Source of the DNA: Leptospira bouyouniensis
Lineage (GTDB): Bacteria; Spirochaetota; Leptospiria; Leptospirales; Leptospiraceae
Assembly: GCF_004769525.1 (NCBI RefSeq)
Contig: NZ_RQFT01000011.1
Coordinates: 372,001 to 436,000 of the forward strand
Direction of reading: 5' to 3'
Length of the DNA stretch: 64,000 nt
Shown here: one piece after another, positions 1 to 8,179 of the stretch
How the letters are laid out: every line of letters begins with the position of its first letter
Numbering within the stretch: position 1 is the stretch's first letter
The notes under the pieces: generated by a model
What the model was told of the DNA's origin: nothing
Databases searched by the model: none
What the model saw: the letters and a program-made list of their open reading frames with translations, nothing else
Program-made: the position numbers and the translations under genes

Positions 1-272
1 GTTGCAGAGGCAAGAGACTTCGCTAAATATTTGTTAGATGAAATATTATGAATGGAAACATAAGGGTATTCAAATCGATCATTTTGAAACGAGATCCCCC
101 AAGGAGGTGGTCCAAATCGAAACTCAAGTTCCATCGTCCTTCGCGTTTGGAAGAAAATTGTGATTCCCTCATCGCCCTTCCATGTTTCTAAACTGTCTGG
201 AGTTTCATCCCAGACAAGAAATGTGAGTTTGGACGTTCGAAGGAACGGAATTTCGGCGGAAATTTCTAACAT
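1..272 (-). CDS. Hypothetical protein, 5' part only (runs off left edge)
   Basis: An ATG on the minus strand (complement of positions 270-272) opens a frame that stays free of stops for 90 codons to the window edge. The peptide begins MLEISAEIPFLRTSKLTF and continues with ordinary mixed composition, including an aromatic/proline stretch (FRFGPPPWGISF). There is no signal peptide or recognisable domain. It is divergent from the exonuclease III gene, with about 50 bp between the two starts. The open frame and the divergent layout make a real gene likely. The function is unknown and the 3' end is outside the window. Confidence 0.6.
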   Translation of the reverse strand, partial: MLEISAEIPFLRTSKLTFLVWDETPDSLETWKGDEGITIFFQTRRTMELEFRFGPPPWGISFQNDRFEYPYVSIHNISSNKYLAKSLASA

Positions 273-322
273 ACTGTTTTTAGTATCGACTTAAATTGGC
301 TTCTAATCGATCTGATTTCTAG

Positions 323-1093
323 ATGAAAATCATCACGTTAAATTGCAACGGAATTCGTTCCAGTCTCAGCAAAGGTTTACTCGAATTTATACGTCACGAA
401 AATCCTGACATTATCTGTTTCCAAGAAACGAAAGCTCCAGCGAAAGAAATTGACAGAGAGGAATTTCGAACCCTTGGCTATGACGTTCATTTTTGTTTGG
501 CTGAAAAAGCAGGTTATAGCGGCACTGCAGTTTTTACAAAAATCAAACCGAAAGGAAGTACCATTGGTTTTGGGGATGGGATTTTTACCACAGAAGGCAG
601 GTCTGTTTTACTCGAATTTAATGATTTTTACTTATGGAATTTATACTTTCCTTCGGGAACTAGCGGCGAAGACCGCCAAAAGGTCAAATACCAGTTTTTA
701 GATGAATTTACTAATCTTACCAAACCCTTTTTAAAAAAGAAAAAACCTCTCCTGGTCTGTGGTGATGTCAATATCGCCCATTCCGAAATTGACATCCACA
801 ACCCCAAGGGAAATGAAAAGAATTCTGGTTTTTTACCTGAAGAACGTAAATGGTTAACCGAATTTTTAGACCTAGGATTTTTCGATTGTTTTCGCACCCT
901 CCATCCTGATCAGAAAGATGAATATTCTTGGTGGACCTACCGATTCCAAGCGCGAAAAAACAACAAAGGTTGGAGAATCGATTATTTTTTTGTCACAAAA
1001 TCCAAAACTGTGAATCTCATTTCCGCAAAGATTGCCAAGGAACCGGTTTTATCTGACCATGCTCCCGTTGTCCTTGAGATCCAATTCTCTTGA
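323..1093 (+). CDS. xthA: Exodeoxyribonuclease III (AP endonuclease family)
   Basis: A 256-residue protein of the exonuclease III/endonuclease-exonuclease-phosphatase fold, which cuts DNA at abasic sites in base excision repair. Family motifs are in order: LNCNGIRS near residue 6, the metal-binding Glu in QETKA (E35), the catalytic Tyr region (YFPSG near 108), GDVN at 147-150, RIDYFF near 219, and the terminal SDHAPVV with Asp245-His246. The length is normal for bacterial ExoIII (about 250-270 residues). The start is ATG. The next gene follows after 33 bp on the same strand. The family is clear; the exact substrate preference (ExoIII or ExoA type) cannot be told by eye. Confidence 0.93.
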   Translation: MKIITLNCNGIRSSLSKGLLEFIRHENPDIICFQETKAPAKEIDREEFRTLGYDVHFCLAEKAGYSGTAVFTKIKPKGSTIGFGDGIFTTEGRSVLLEFNDFYLWNLYFPSGTSGEDRQKVKYQFLDEFTNLTKPFLKKKKPLLVCGDVNIAHSEIDIHNPKGNEKNSGFLPEERKWLTEFLDLGFFDCFRTLHPDQKDEYSWWTYRFQARKNNKGWRIDYFFVTKSKTVNLISAKIAKEPVLSDHAPVVLEIQFS

Positions 1094-1126
1094 CAGAACC
1101 CTTTTTTCACATTCAATTCTTTTCGT

Positions 1127-2098
1127 ATGAAACGTATCCTTTCTGTCCTTTCCATTTTTTTCACTCTCCAGTGTTCGGTACTTGGTGTTTTACAAGACAA
1201 AATCCCAACACCAGAATTTTCCTTCGAATCCCTGCATATCAAACAAATCACTTTTACAGATATCACATTAGGGATTGAAACATCTGTTTCCAATCCTTAT
1301 CCCGTTTCGCTTCCTAGTTCGCTTTTGGATATGGATATCAACATTGAAGGTATGAAGTTATCAAAAGTAAAAACTGATTTGGGTGCAATCGAAGCAAATA
1401 AAACAAAATCACTTCCTTTGGAAGTAAAATTAACTTATGCAGACCTTTATCAACTTTACAAAAAATTTCCCACAAAACCAATGTTAGAGGTAAGTGCTAA
1501 AGGTAATATGAAAATTCCCATTCCGAAACAATGGCAATTACTCGGAAAGGACTCGATCAATTTTCCTTTTGTCCAAAAGAAAGAAATCCCTGCCGTTTTG
1601 CCAGACGTAGAAATTCGTAATTTTAAAATTCTTATGCCAACAGAATCGGAAATCCTCAGCGCATCAAATACGGATGCTCTCGTTGGTACAACAACCAATT
1701 TCTTAAAAGGATTACTTGGTGGTTCCAAAACGCCTATCACTTCTGCCGCCAAAGCAGGGTTATCTGGTCTAAATTTGAATCTAAAAACAGAATTTGATTT
1801 TGTATTTTCAAACAAAGCTGCATCTACTTTTAATTTAACAGATTTAAAATACAATCTGCAACTAGCTGGAGAAAATTTTCTTACCGGATCTCCAAAGGAA
1901 ATCATTAACCAAGGGAAAGAATCAACTGTGAAAGTTACAAATCAATTCCCTATCGCCTCCATCGGAACATCTCTTTACAAAACAATCCAATCGAAACAGG
2001 CGGTTTATCAGTTAAAGGGAGATTCTGGATTTTTAGTTCCTAATTTACGTGAGAATATTCCCTTTTCTTATGAGAAAAAAGGAAATTTTCAATGGTGA
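1127..2098 (+). CDS. Putative lipoprotein with LEA14/WHy-like domains
   Basis: A 323-residue protein with a short lipoprotein signal ending in TLQC (Cys near residue 16), so probably lipid-anchored in the envelope. Two stretches (about 40-120 and 160-320) have the alternating hydrophobic pattern and the 'TDITLGIETSVSNPYPVSLP' type motif of LEA14/water-stress-hypersensitive (WHy) domains. These are fibronectin-like beta domains found in desiccation-related proteins and in bacterial envelope lipoproteins. The function in spirochaetes is not established. It follows xthA by 33 bp and is convergent with the next lipoprotein gene. The family call is by pattern recognition only. Confidence 0.7.
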   Translation: MKRILSVLSIFFTLQCSVLGVLQDKIPTPEFSFESLHIKQITFTDITLGIETSVSNPYPVSLPSSLLDMDINIEGMKLSKVKTDLGAIEANKTKSLPLEVKLTYADLYQLYKKFPTKPMLEVSAKGNMKIPIPKQWQLLGKDSINFPFVQKKEIPAVLPDVEIRNFKILMPTESEILSASNTDALVGTTTNFLKGLLGGSKTPITSAAKAGLSGLNLNLKTEFDFVFSNKAASTFNLTDLKYNLQLAGENFLTGSPKEIINQGKESTVKVTNQFPIASIGTSLYKTIQSKQAVYQLKGDSGFLVPNLRENIPFSYEKKGNFQW

Positions 2099-2157
2099 GT
2101 TTTTATTCCGATGATTTTGAACAGTACTTAAAACCTAACCATTGAATCAGATAAATC

Positions 2158-2793
2158 TTATTTCTTTTTCTGTAACATCTGTTTGACTTCGTCTCTTGTT
2201 TTTCCTGGATACAAACGGATTTGGTACGTCACAAGAAACTTTGTGATGATTGGACTTCCATCTTTTGAAGAATGTTCATAGTTAAACCTTGAGGCATCAT
2301 TTTGGATGATTTTAGCAATGTCATTGATTCGGGGTACCCTTCTATCAAAGGCAATGGATTCCAATTTTCCAGTGACAGTGTTTAACCCAATGGAAATGAT
2401 CCCATCATCTACAAAACTTAAAAGGTCAAACTTTTTCATTTCCTCTTTGGAAAGTTCATCCCCACCTGGGTCGGGTTTCCTGCGTATTTTGTCAGTGTGG
2501 CGGATTTGTCTCACCATATACGAATCTGAAGCGATATAAACTCGAAACAACTCTTGGGGGAGATCACTTTTCTTTTGGAAAAAAGGAATTTCACCTGTAT
2601 GGTTTTGTACCTCTTCCCCTTTTTCATTGAGGATGATTTCCCCTTCACCTCCAGGAGGTGGTAGAAAGTCTTTTGTTGAATTCGTTTCTGTTTTTGTTTC
2701 CTCCGTAGGAGTCGGTGTTGAATCTTTCGTAGTTTGGCAAGAAACGAAGGAAAGGAAGAAAACAATTAAGACAGAGTGAAACAAAAATTTCAT
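2158..2793 (-). CDS. Hypothetical lipoprotein
   Basis: A 211-residue protein with a clear lipoprotein signal: a hydrophobic stretch ending in LSFVSC, with Cys at residue 19. A Thr/Glu/Pro-rich flexible linker (about 20-45) follows, typical of a spacer holding a domain away from the membrane. The rest is a mixed alpha/beta domain (about 75-211) that I do not recognise. It lies downstream of mgtE on the same strand after a 63-bp gap, so the two may be co-transcribed. Confidence 0.75.
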   Translation of the reverse strand: MKFLFHSVLIVFFLSFVSCQTTKDSTPTPTEETKTETNSTKDFLPPPGGEGEIILNEKGEEVQNHTGEIPFFQKKSDLPQELFRVYIASDSYMVRQIRHTDKIRRKPDPGGDELSKEEMKKFDLLSFVDDGIISIGLNTVTGKLESIAFDRRVPRINDIAKIIQNDASRFNYEHSSKDGSPIITKFLVTYQIRLYPGKTRDEVKQMLQKKK

Positions 2794-2856
2794 TTGGTCA
2801 TCAGTATTTGGTGGTTTCTTCCAGTGGCAAGAAAATTAACGAAAAAAGGAGAATCC

Positions 2857-4260
2857 CTAAACCAAATATTTAGCAAAGATCGTTGCAAGACCTAAGAAAA
2901 AGAAAAACCCACAGACGTCGGTCGTCGCCGTGACAAAAATGGAGGAAGCAATGGCTGGGTCGATTTTCATCCCTTTTAAGATAATGGGGACAAGGGAACC
3001 TACAAGAGAGGCTACTATCATATTGACAAACATTGCTGTCCCAACCACAAGTCCTAAGGTCAGGTTACCTTTCACAAGGTAAATCATACTAAAAGTGACT
3101 GTTCCAAGCGCAAGGCCATTTAGAACACCGATGGTAAATTCCTTTCGAACTGCATCCCACCAATTGGAAAACGATAAATCCCCTGTGGCTATATTTCGAA
3201 TAACAACCGTTACAGATTGGGTCCCTGCATTCCCACCTAGACCAGCTACAATTGGCATCAAGGTTGCAAGCACTACGATTTGAGAGATGGTATCTTCAAA
3301 AAAAGCAACTACAGTAGAACTCACAAAGGCTGTGAGTAGATTGACATTGAGCCAAATGATCCTTCTTTTCACTGATTGTAAGATCGGGGTGGATAATCTT
3401 TCGTCTTCCGAAACCCCTGCCATGAGAAGGATATCTTCAGATGCTTCCTCTTCTACGATTTCTAATACATCATCAACAGTGATACGACCAATGATACGGC
3501 CTAAATCATCAGTGACGGCAGCACTGACTAAATCATATTTTTTGAATGTATTGGCGACTTCTTCCTGGTCGACATCGTAGTGAAAGGCAAAAACTGAGAA
3601 GTTAGTGATCTTTGCTATCTTGGTATTGATAGGAGTGAGGAATAAATCTTTTAAGGGGATAAATCCTTCTAAAACGCCATCTTCGTTTGTTACATAAATT
3701 TGGTAAATGTCTTCAATCTCCTTTGCTTTCTTTCGGACATTGATGATACCCTTTCTCACATTGTCCGTGATGGTCACAGTAGCAAAGTCCTTTGACATTA
3801 GCCTACCTGCAGAATACTCTCGGAAACCCAATTGTGAACGAATTTCAAAACTGTCGGTTTTACTTAGATTGGCTAGTACAAGTTCTCGTTTAGCACTAGG
3901 TAAGTACGAGAGTAGATACGTTGTTTCATCGGTTTCAATATGATCGAGGGTTTTGGAAATTTCATCCACGGAGAGTTCTTCTAAAAAGGACTCGAGTGTT
4001 TCCTCTTCCATTTTGACAAGAGAGTATGCTTGGTCTTCATTTGAGAGAAGTCGAAAGAGATATAATTCCTCTTCGCGCTCTAAGTCTTTGAAAAGTGTGA
4101 CAACGTCAGCAGGGTGAGCCCCATCGAGCATGGACTTAAGGCTCGACTGGTCTTTGGCTTCGATGGAAGATTTGATTTGATTGACAAAATCATCATAAGA
4201 GTCACTTTCTCTGTCGATTTTGATTCGGAATTCTGACTCTTTCTTTCTTTCTTCTTCCAT
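2857..4260 (-). CDS. mgtE: Magnesium transporter MgtE
   Basis: A 467-residue MgtE-type Mg2+ channel of the inner membrane. The order is the family's: an N-terminal acidic superhelical domain (about 30-150, MgtE_N), two CBS domains (about 160-285, with AAVTDDLGRIIGRITVDDVL in the second), a connecting helix, and five membrane helices from about 310 to the end. The pore region contains PIVAGLGGNAGTQS, the hallmark MgtE motif. In the family the cytosolic domains sense intracellular Mg2+ and gate the pore. The 44 bp before the next divergent gene leaves little room for a Mg2+ riboswitch and none is visible. Confidence 0.95.
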   Translation of the reverse strand: MEEERKKESEFRIKIDRESDSYDDFVNQIKSSIEAKDQSSLKSMLDGAHPADVVTLFKDLEREEELYLFRLLSNEDQAYSLVKMEEETLESFLEELSVDEISKTLDHIETDETTYLLSYLPSAKRELVLANLSKTDSFEIRSQLGFREYSAGRLMSKDFATVTITDNVRKGIINVRKKAKEIEDIYQIYVTNEDGVLEGFIPLKDLFLTPINTKIAKITNFSVFAFHYDVDQEEVANTFKKYDLVSAAVTDDLGRIIGRITVDDVLEIVEEEASEDILLMAGVSEDERLSTPILQSVKRRIIWLNVNLLTAFVSSTVVAFFEDTISQIVVLATLMPIVAGLGGNAGTQSVTVVIRNIATGDLSFSNWWDAVRKEFTIGVLNGLALGTVTFSMIYLVKGNLTLGLVVGTAMFVNMIVASLVGSLVPIILKGMKIDPAIASSIFVTATTDVCGFFFFLGLATIFAKYLV

Positions 4261-4300
4261 AAATCAGCGGATTTCCTGAATTTTCCAATTGACGGTTATG

Positions 4301-4328
4301 TCACGTGAACCATAGGCTATATCCTATG
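4301..4328. repeat. Adjacent palindromes in the mgtE / lipoprotein divergent region
   Basis: Two perfect inverted repeats lie side by side. TCACGTGA occupies 4301-4308. CATAGG-CTATAT-CCTATG occupies 4311-4328, and its right arm contains the ATG of the coiled-coil lipoprotein gene. This is seen directly. A dyad here could bind a dimeric regulator or form a hairpin that masks the start codon. It could also be chance in a short AT-rich spacer. Confidence 0.35.
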
Positions 4329-5018
4329 TCGGCACGAGTTCCTTTTTTGAAAACGAATCTTTTTCTTATCTTACTTTTTTCACAATGTGTCTTGTTTGAA
4401 CCTAAAATCAACAAAGTTCCAGATGCCTATGTGCGCGAAGAAGTGATGAATTCAGAGCAAAAAAATGCAACGAAGATCCTCACAGACAAAATCATAAAAT
4501 TAAATAACGAAGTCACAAACCAAAGAAAGGCAAATGCTCTCACTTCACAAGCGATCAAAATTTCTTCTGCCAAAGTAAACAAACATGCTGCCGAAAGGGA
4601 TTTAAGACGCACAAAAGAAACATACTTTACATTAAAAGAAGATTCAAACGCATCCAAGCGGTATCTAGAAGAAAGCCAAATGTTTGAATTAGAAAGAGCA
4701 AAGGAAGAAACCAGATACAAAACTTGGGTTCAAAAGGAAAAGGAAGACAAAGCCTATTTGGAAATGAAAGAAGCAGCGTTGGGCGAACTAATCGCAGAAC
4801 TAGAGTTAGTTCGATCTGAAATTGCTGTGAAGTTCCAAGAATCCCAAGGTAAAACTCCTGCAGATCCAGAATATATCAAAAAAGAAATTTATGAAACCCA
4901 ATATGCCGAAAAAAAATCGGAAGCTCGCAGGCGTTTGTCTGATTGGGAACGTATCAAAACAGAAGCACCTAGTCTGCCAAAAGTCAATTTAGAGGATAGT
5001 TTTGATGACTCCAAATAA
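4326..5018 (+). CDS. Coiled-coil lipoprotein
   Basis: From the ATG at 4326 this encodes 230 residues. A signal with the lipobox LLFSQC is followed by about 200 residues of highly charged, Lys/Glu/Ala-rich sequence with heptad-like spacing, so a long helical coiled coil. A GTG 21 bp upstream is in frame, but the ATG gives the tidier signal peptide (MSARVPFLKTN then a hydrophobic core). The gene overlaps the start of the OmpA-domain gene by 14 bp, so the two are probably translationally coupled. I do not recognise a named family. A structural or tethering role in the envelope is inference. Confidence 0.75.
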   Translation: MSARVPFLKTNLFLILLFSQCVLFEPKINKVPDAYVREEVMNSEQKNATKILTDKIIKLNNEVTNQRKANALTSQAIKISSAKVNKHAAERDLRRTKETYFTLKEDSNASKRYLEESQMFELERAKEETRYKTWVQKEKEDKAYLEMKEAALGELIAELELVRSEIAVKFQESQGKTPADPEYIKKEIYETQYAEKKSEARRRLSDWERIKTEAPSLPKVNLEDSFDDSK

Positions 5019-6069
5019 AAATCACCTCCTCTTCCTGAGTGCCACTTGCCTACTTTTTATAGGTATTGTTTCCCCCTCTCATCTTCAAGCTGATTGGGTA
5101 TATTTTCCATATGAGTATAACCAAATTTACAAAGAAAAATATGCTTTGGAATTGGAACTTGCAGATATCCGTAAACAACACCAAAACGAACTGAATCGTT
5201 TAGAAGATGAAAAAAAAGACCTACAATCCCAAATCCGCAATCTCACCGAAGATTTAGAATTAGAAAAACGAAATCGTGCCAAAGAACAAGATGAATATTC
5301 CGACAAACTGAGAGACTACGATATGCGTCTCCGTAGTATCGAGAAAAAAGGCACTGATAAAGAAAGAACCTTAGCAGAAGAAAATAGAAAACGCGAAGAA
5401 AAAGACAGAGCCGAAATTGATAGTCTTAAACGAAAATTAGAAGAAAAAGAAAGAGAGTGTTTGCAAAAAGAACAAAAACTCCGCGAAACCTACGAATCCA
5501 AAATGGATGAGTTGAAAGAAAGGATTCGCAATTTAGAAGAAGAACTGGCAAGTCTTCGCAAACTCACCAAAGAACAAAAACGAGAACTCGAAAGGTTATC
5601 CGAACAAACCAAAGAATTTGAAGAAAAATTAGCAAAAGAAATCACTTCAGGCCAAATCCGTCTGAAGCGTTTTCACAACAAACTCATCATCAATATTGAT
5701 GATAAAATTTCCTTTGATAGTGGTTCCTCAGAATTAAAACCAGCCATCCTTCCTGCGATCGAAAAAATTCGGGATATTTTGGCATCGTACCCAGAGAACT
5801 ACATCGTCGTTGAAGGGCACACGGACAACGTTCCCATTAAAACAAAATTTCGAAACAATTGGCATCTCTCAAGCGAACGGGCATTAGCGGTACTTGAATT
5901 TATTTTACAAAACAAAAGTTTAAATCCAAAAAACTTTTCAAGTGCGGGTTATGGAGAATACCAACCGATTGTACCCAATAGCACGAAAGAAAACAAAGCG
6001 CTGAATCGAAGGGTGGACATTGTTGTGATTCCAAGAGGGGCAAATTCTCTCGGTAATAACAATGACTAA
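5005..6069 (+). CDS. OmpA-family protein with long periplasmic coiled coil
   Basis: A 354-residue protein starting at ATG 5005; a TTG directly before it is also in frame. It has a signal peptide or signal anchor (about 8-30), then a charged coiled coil (about 40-215) made almost only of Glu, Lys, Arg, Leu and Gln. A C-terminal OmpA peptidoglycan-binding domain follows (about 230-350), with VEGHTDNVPI and NRRVDIVV. The domain order resembles MotB-like and Pal-like cell-wall anchors, but no MotB plug or TM features beyond the N-terminus are evident. It starts inside the 3' end of the coiled-coil lipoprotein gene and overlaps the CDF transporter start by 8 bp. Confidence 0.85.
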   Translation: MTPNKNHLLFLSATCLLFIGIVSPSHLQADWVYFPYEYNQIYKEKYALELELADIRKQHQNELNRLEDEKKDLQSQIRNLTEDLELEKRNRAKEQDEYSDKLRDYDMRLRSIEKKGTDKERTLAEENRKREEKDRAEIDSLKRKLEEKERECLQKEQKLRETYESKMDELKERIRNLEEELASLRKLTKEQKRELERLSEQTKEFEEKLAKEITSGQIRLKRFHNKLIINIDDKISFDSGSSELKPAILPAIEKIRDILASYPENYIVVEGHTDNVPIKTKFRNNWHLSSERALAVLEFILQNKSLNPKNFSSAGYGEYQPIVPNSTKENKALNRRVDIVVIPRGANSLGNNND

Positions 6070-7042
6070 TCAACGTCCCAAACGTAAAAAACTGATCTTT
6101 TACTTAAGTCTTTCGGGACTACTTTCCATTATGATATTTTTTATCGAATGGGTGGGTTCCAAAGAAAGTGGAAGCCTTGCTTTGTTTGCCGATGCAGGGC
6201 ATATCTTTGCAGATATTTTTGCACATATCATATCACTTTTTGCCCTTCTCATTGCCTCCAAAAAACCAAATGCAAAATACCCTTTTGGGTTCCATCGATT
6301 TGAAGTGATCGCTGCTTTCTTAAACGGACTGCTACTGATTGCCATCTCAATTTTTATATTATATGAAAGTTACATGCGTTATTATGGAAATGTCGATGTA
6401 GAAGCGGACACCATGCTTGTGTATTCCCTGATTGGTTTTGGAATCAATTTGATTTCAGCAGGCCTTCTTGTGGGAGTGAGTAAAACAAGCCTCAATTTAA
6501 AATCAGCGTATTTGCATGTCCTCAGTGATTTACTAGGAACGATGGCAGTAATTTTTGGAGCTCTTCTCATTCGATTTACAGGTGTCAAACAAGTCGACAG
6601 TATCCTCAGTATCTTGCTTGGACTTTTTATCTTAAAAACATCTTACGGAATTGTAAAAGAATCTATCCAAATTCTCATTGAAGCTGATACCAGTGAGTTT
6701 GACAAAGAACATTTACTCGCACATATCAAAGTTTTGAATGGAATCCAATCAGTTCCAAAAATTATCGTTCGCAAACTAACATCAGGTGTATTTTCTGTGG
6801 AAATCCAAGTGGCAGTTGGCGAAAATGCAAATAGGGACAAAATCACATTCGAAATCCATAAAGTATTAAAAGAAGAATTTGGAGTTCCATTTGTTTCCGT
6901 AGAGATCATTTCCAAAGACCTAATTGCAAAATTGGATTCTTTTGCCATCCGTGAATCCGAACGCGAGTTTGGGCACCATGGACATGAACATGGTCATGCC
7001 CATGACCACAAAGGAAAACATTCCCACAACCATTCCCATTGA
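6062..7042 (+). CDS. Cation diffusion facilitator (Zn/Co/Cd-type efflux)
   Basis: A 326-residue CDF-family inner-membrane exporter with six predicted TM helices in the first 210 residues. The TM2 motif DAGHIFADIFAH and TM5 motif HVLSDLLGT provide the family's metal-site Asp/His residues. A cytosolic domain follows (about 215-300). The C-terminus is a His/Gly/Asp-rich tail (GHHGHEHGHAHDHKGKHSH), a typical metal-capturing extension. Zn2+ is the likeliest substrate, by family knowledge only. Its start overlaps the stop of the OmpA-family gene, so it is in the same operon although the functional link is unclear. Confidence 0.92.
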   Translation: MTNQRPKRKKLIFYLSLSGLLSIMIFFIEWVGSKESGSLALFADAGHIFADIFAHIISLFALLIASKKPNAKYPFGFHRFEVIAAFLNGLLLIAISIFILYESYMRYYGNVDVEADTMLVYSLIGFGINLISAGLLVGVSKTSLNLKSAYLHVLSDLLGTMAVIFGALLIRFTGVKQVDSILSILLGLFILKTSYGIVKESIQILIEADTSEFDKEHLLAHIKVLNGIQSVPKIIVRKLTSGVFSVEIQVAVGENANRDKITFEIHKVLKEEFGVPFVSVEIISKDLIAKLDSFAIRESEREFGHHGHEHGHAHDHKGKHSHNHSH

Positions 7043-7127
7043 GTTCCCTTGGATGTGGTACTTAATTGAATTGAGAGTGGAAAGATTCGAATCAAAAATA
7101 CTTCGCCTTTGAAATTTAAGAAAATTT

Positions 7128-8174
7128 TTAGGATTTGCGATTCAATTCGTTTGGAGTGTTCCGTTTTTTCTTTTGCAGTAAGTATTTAGTCAAATGATCT
7201 TCCCAGAGGAATAATTGCCAGTCAGGATCGATTGATTTTAAATCCTCTGGAGATTTCAGTCCGAAGTGATTTGTCACTTCTTGGATGAGCGGTGAAATGG
7301 GAAAAGGAACACCTTCGAGTAACAATTCTTTGGTGGGATTACCCTTAAAATTTTCTAAAAACTGTTTTTGCCAATCTACCAATAATTTCCGTTCTAAGTA
7401 AATTCCTTCATGCAAAACACTGAGAGATTTTGTTTTACCAATGAGTAAAGAAACAAGGGAACACAACTCTTTTAAACGGAGTTCCATTCCCAATTCTCCA
7501 TAATTGTGAACCAGGAGATTCTCTGGTGCAACAGGAAATTCATTCAGTTCGATTCGTAAGTGACTCACTTGTGGTGTAAAATCCGTATGAAAGATTTTTT
7601 TCTCACGAATGTTTGGGTGATCGAATGCCTTAGGATTGGAAACAAAATATACGGGATAGTTTTCTTCTATTTTTGTGACCCAAAAAATGAAATCTGCTTC
7701 CCCTCCATTGGTGATAAAAGATTTAATCCCTGTTAACTTATCATCTTTGACGCTCGATTGGAGTTTTTTTAATTTTCCTTCAAACCCTGGTTCGCTCACA
7801 CCAGCCGCGAGAATGAGGATAGGGTCTTGTCCAAAAAATGCATTCCATAAAAAATGGGAGCCGGGTTCATGGAACTTTGAAGCTTTCAAAATTCCTCCCG
7901 CCACATTCACTTCCACCATACAAGAAAGTGCTAAGGAAACACCGAATTTTTCTTCGGCTAAGGACGATAGTTTTCTTTGAAACTCATAATATGACTCTTT
8001 TCCTAAAATAAAATCATAAAAGCCCGTAGAATATAAAAATGGTTTCCAACTGCGATAAAACTTTGTGGGATGAGGGACTTCTGGGTTTCCTAAAAAACCC
8101 TTTGGGTAAATCGAATCAGATTCACCCCATTTGGAAAACAAATGATAAGGCGAAGGATCGTTTGTCTCTTTCAC
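7128..8174 (-). CDS. Divergent acyl-CoA-dehydrogenase-like protein
   Basis: A 348-residue protein starting at GTG. The middle region matches the beta domain of acyl-CoA dehydrogenases: SEPGFEG near 125 (compare TEPGxGSD) and IKSFITNGGEADFIFWVTK near 150. An N-terminal helical part precedes it. The C-terminal helical domain, which normally carries the catalytic Glu and CoA/FAD contacts, is short and diverged. I do not see the usual C-terminal motifs, so activity is doubtful. The gene lies 5 bp downstream of uvrA on the same strand. That is probably co-transcription rather than a shared pathway. Confidence 0.6.
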   Translation of the reverse strand: MKETNDPSPYHLFSKWGESDSIYPKGFLGNPEVPHPTKFYRSWKPFLYSTGFYDFILGKESYYEFQRKLSSLAEEKFGVSLALSCMVEVNVAGGILKASKFHEPGSHFLWNAFFGQDPILILAAGVSEPGFEGKLKKLQSSVKDDKLTGIKSFITNGGEADFIFWVTKIEENYPVYFVSNPKAFDHPNIREKKIFHTDFTPQVSHLRIELNEFPVAPENLLVHNYGELGMELRLKELCSLVSLLIGKTKSLSVLHEGIYLERKLLVDWQKQFLENFKGNPTKELLLEGVPFPISPLIQEVTNHFGLKSPEDLKSIDPDWQLFLWEDHLTKYLLQKKKRNTPNELNRKS

Positions 8175-8179
8175 AAACC

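Noticed and set aside
4261..4304. A Mg2+-sensing riboswitch upstream of mgtE.
   Set aside because: Only about 44 bp separate mgtE from the divergent gene, too little for a known M-box, and no conserved structure is visible.
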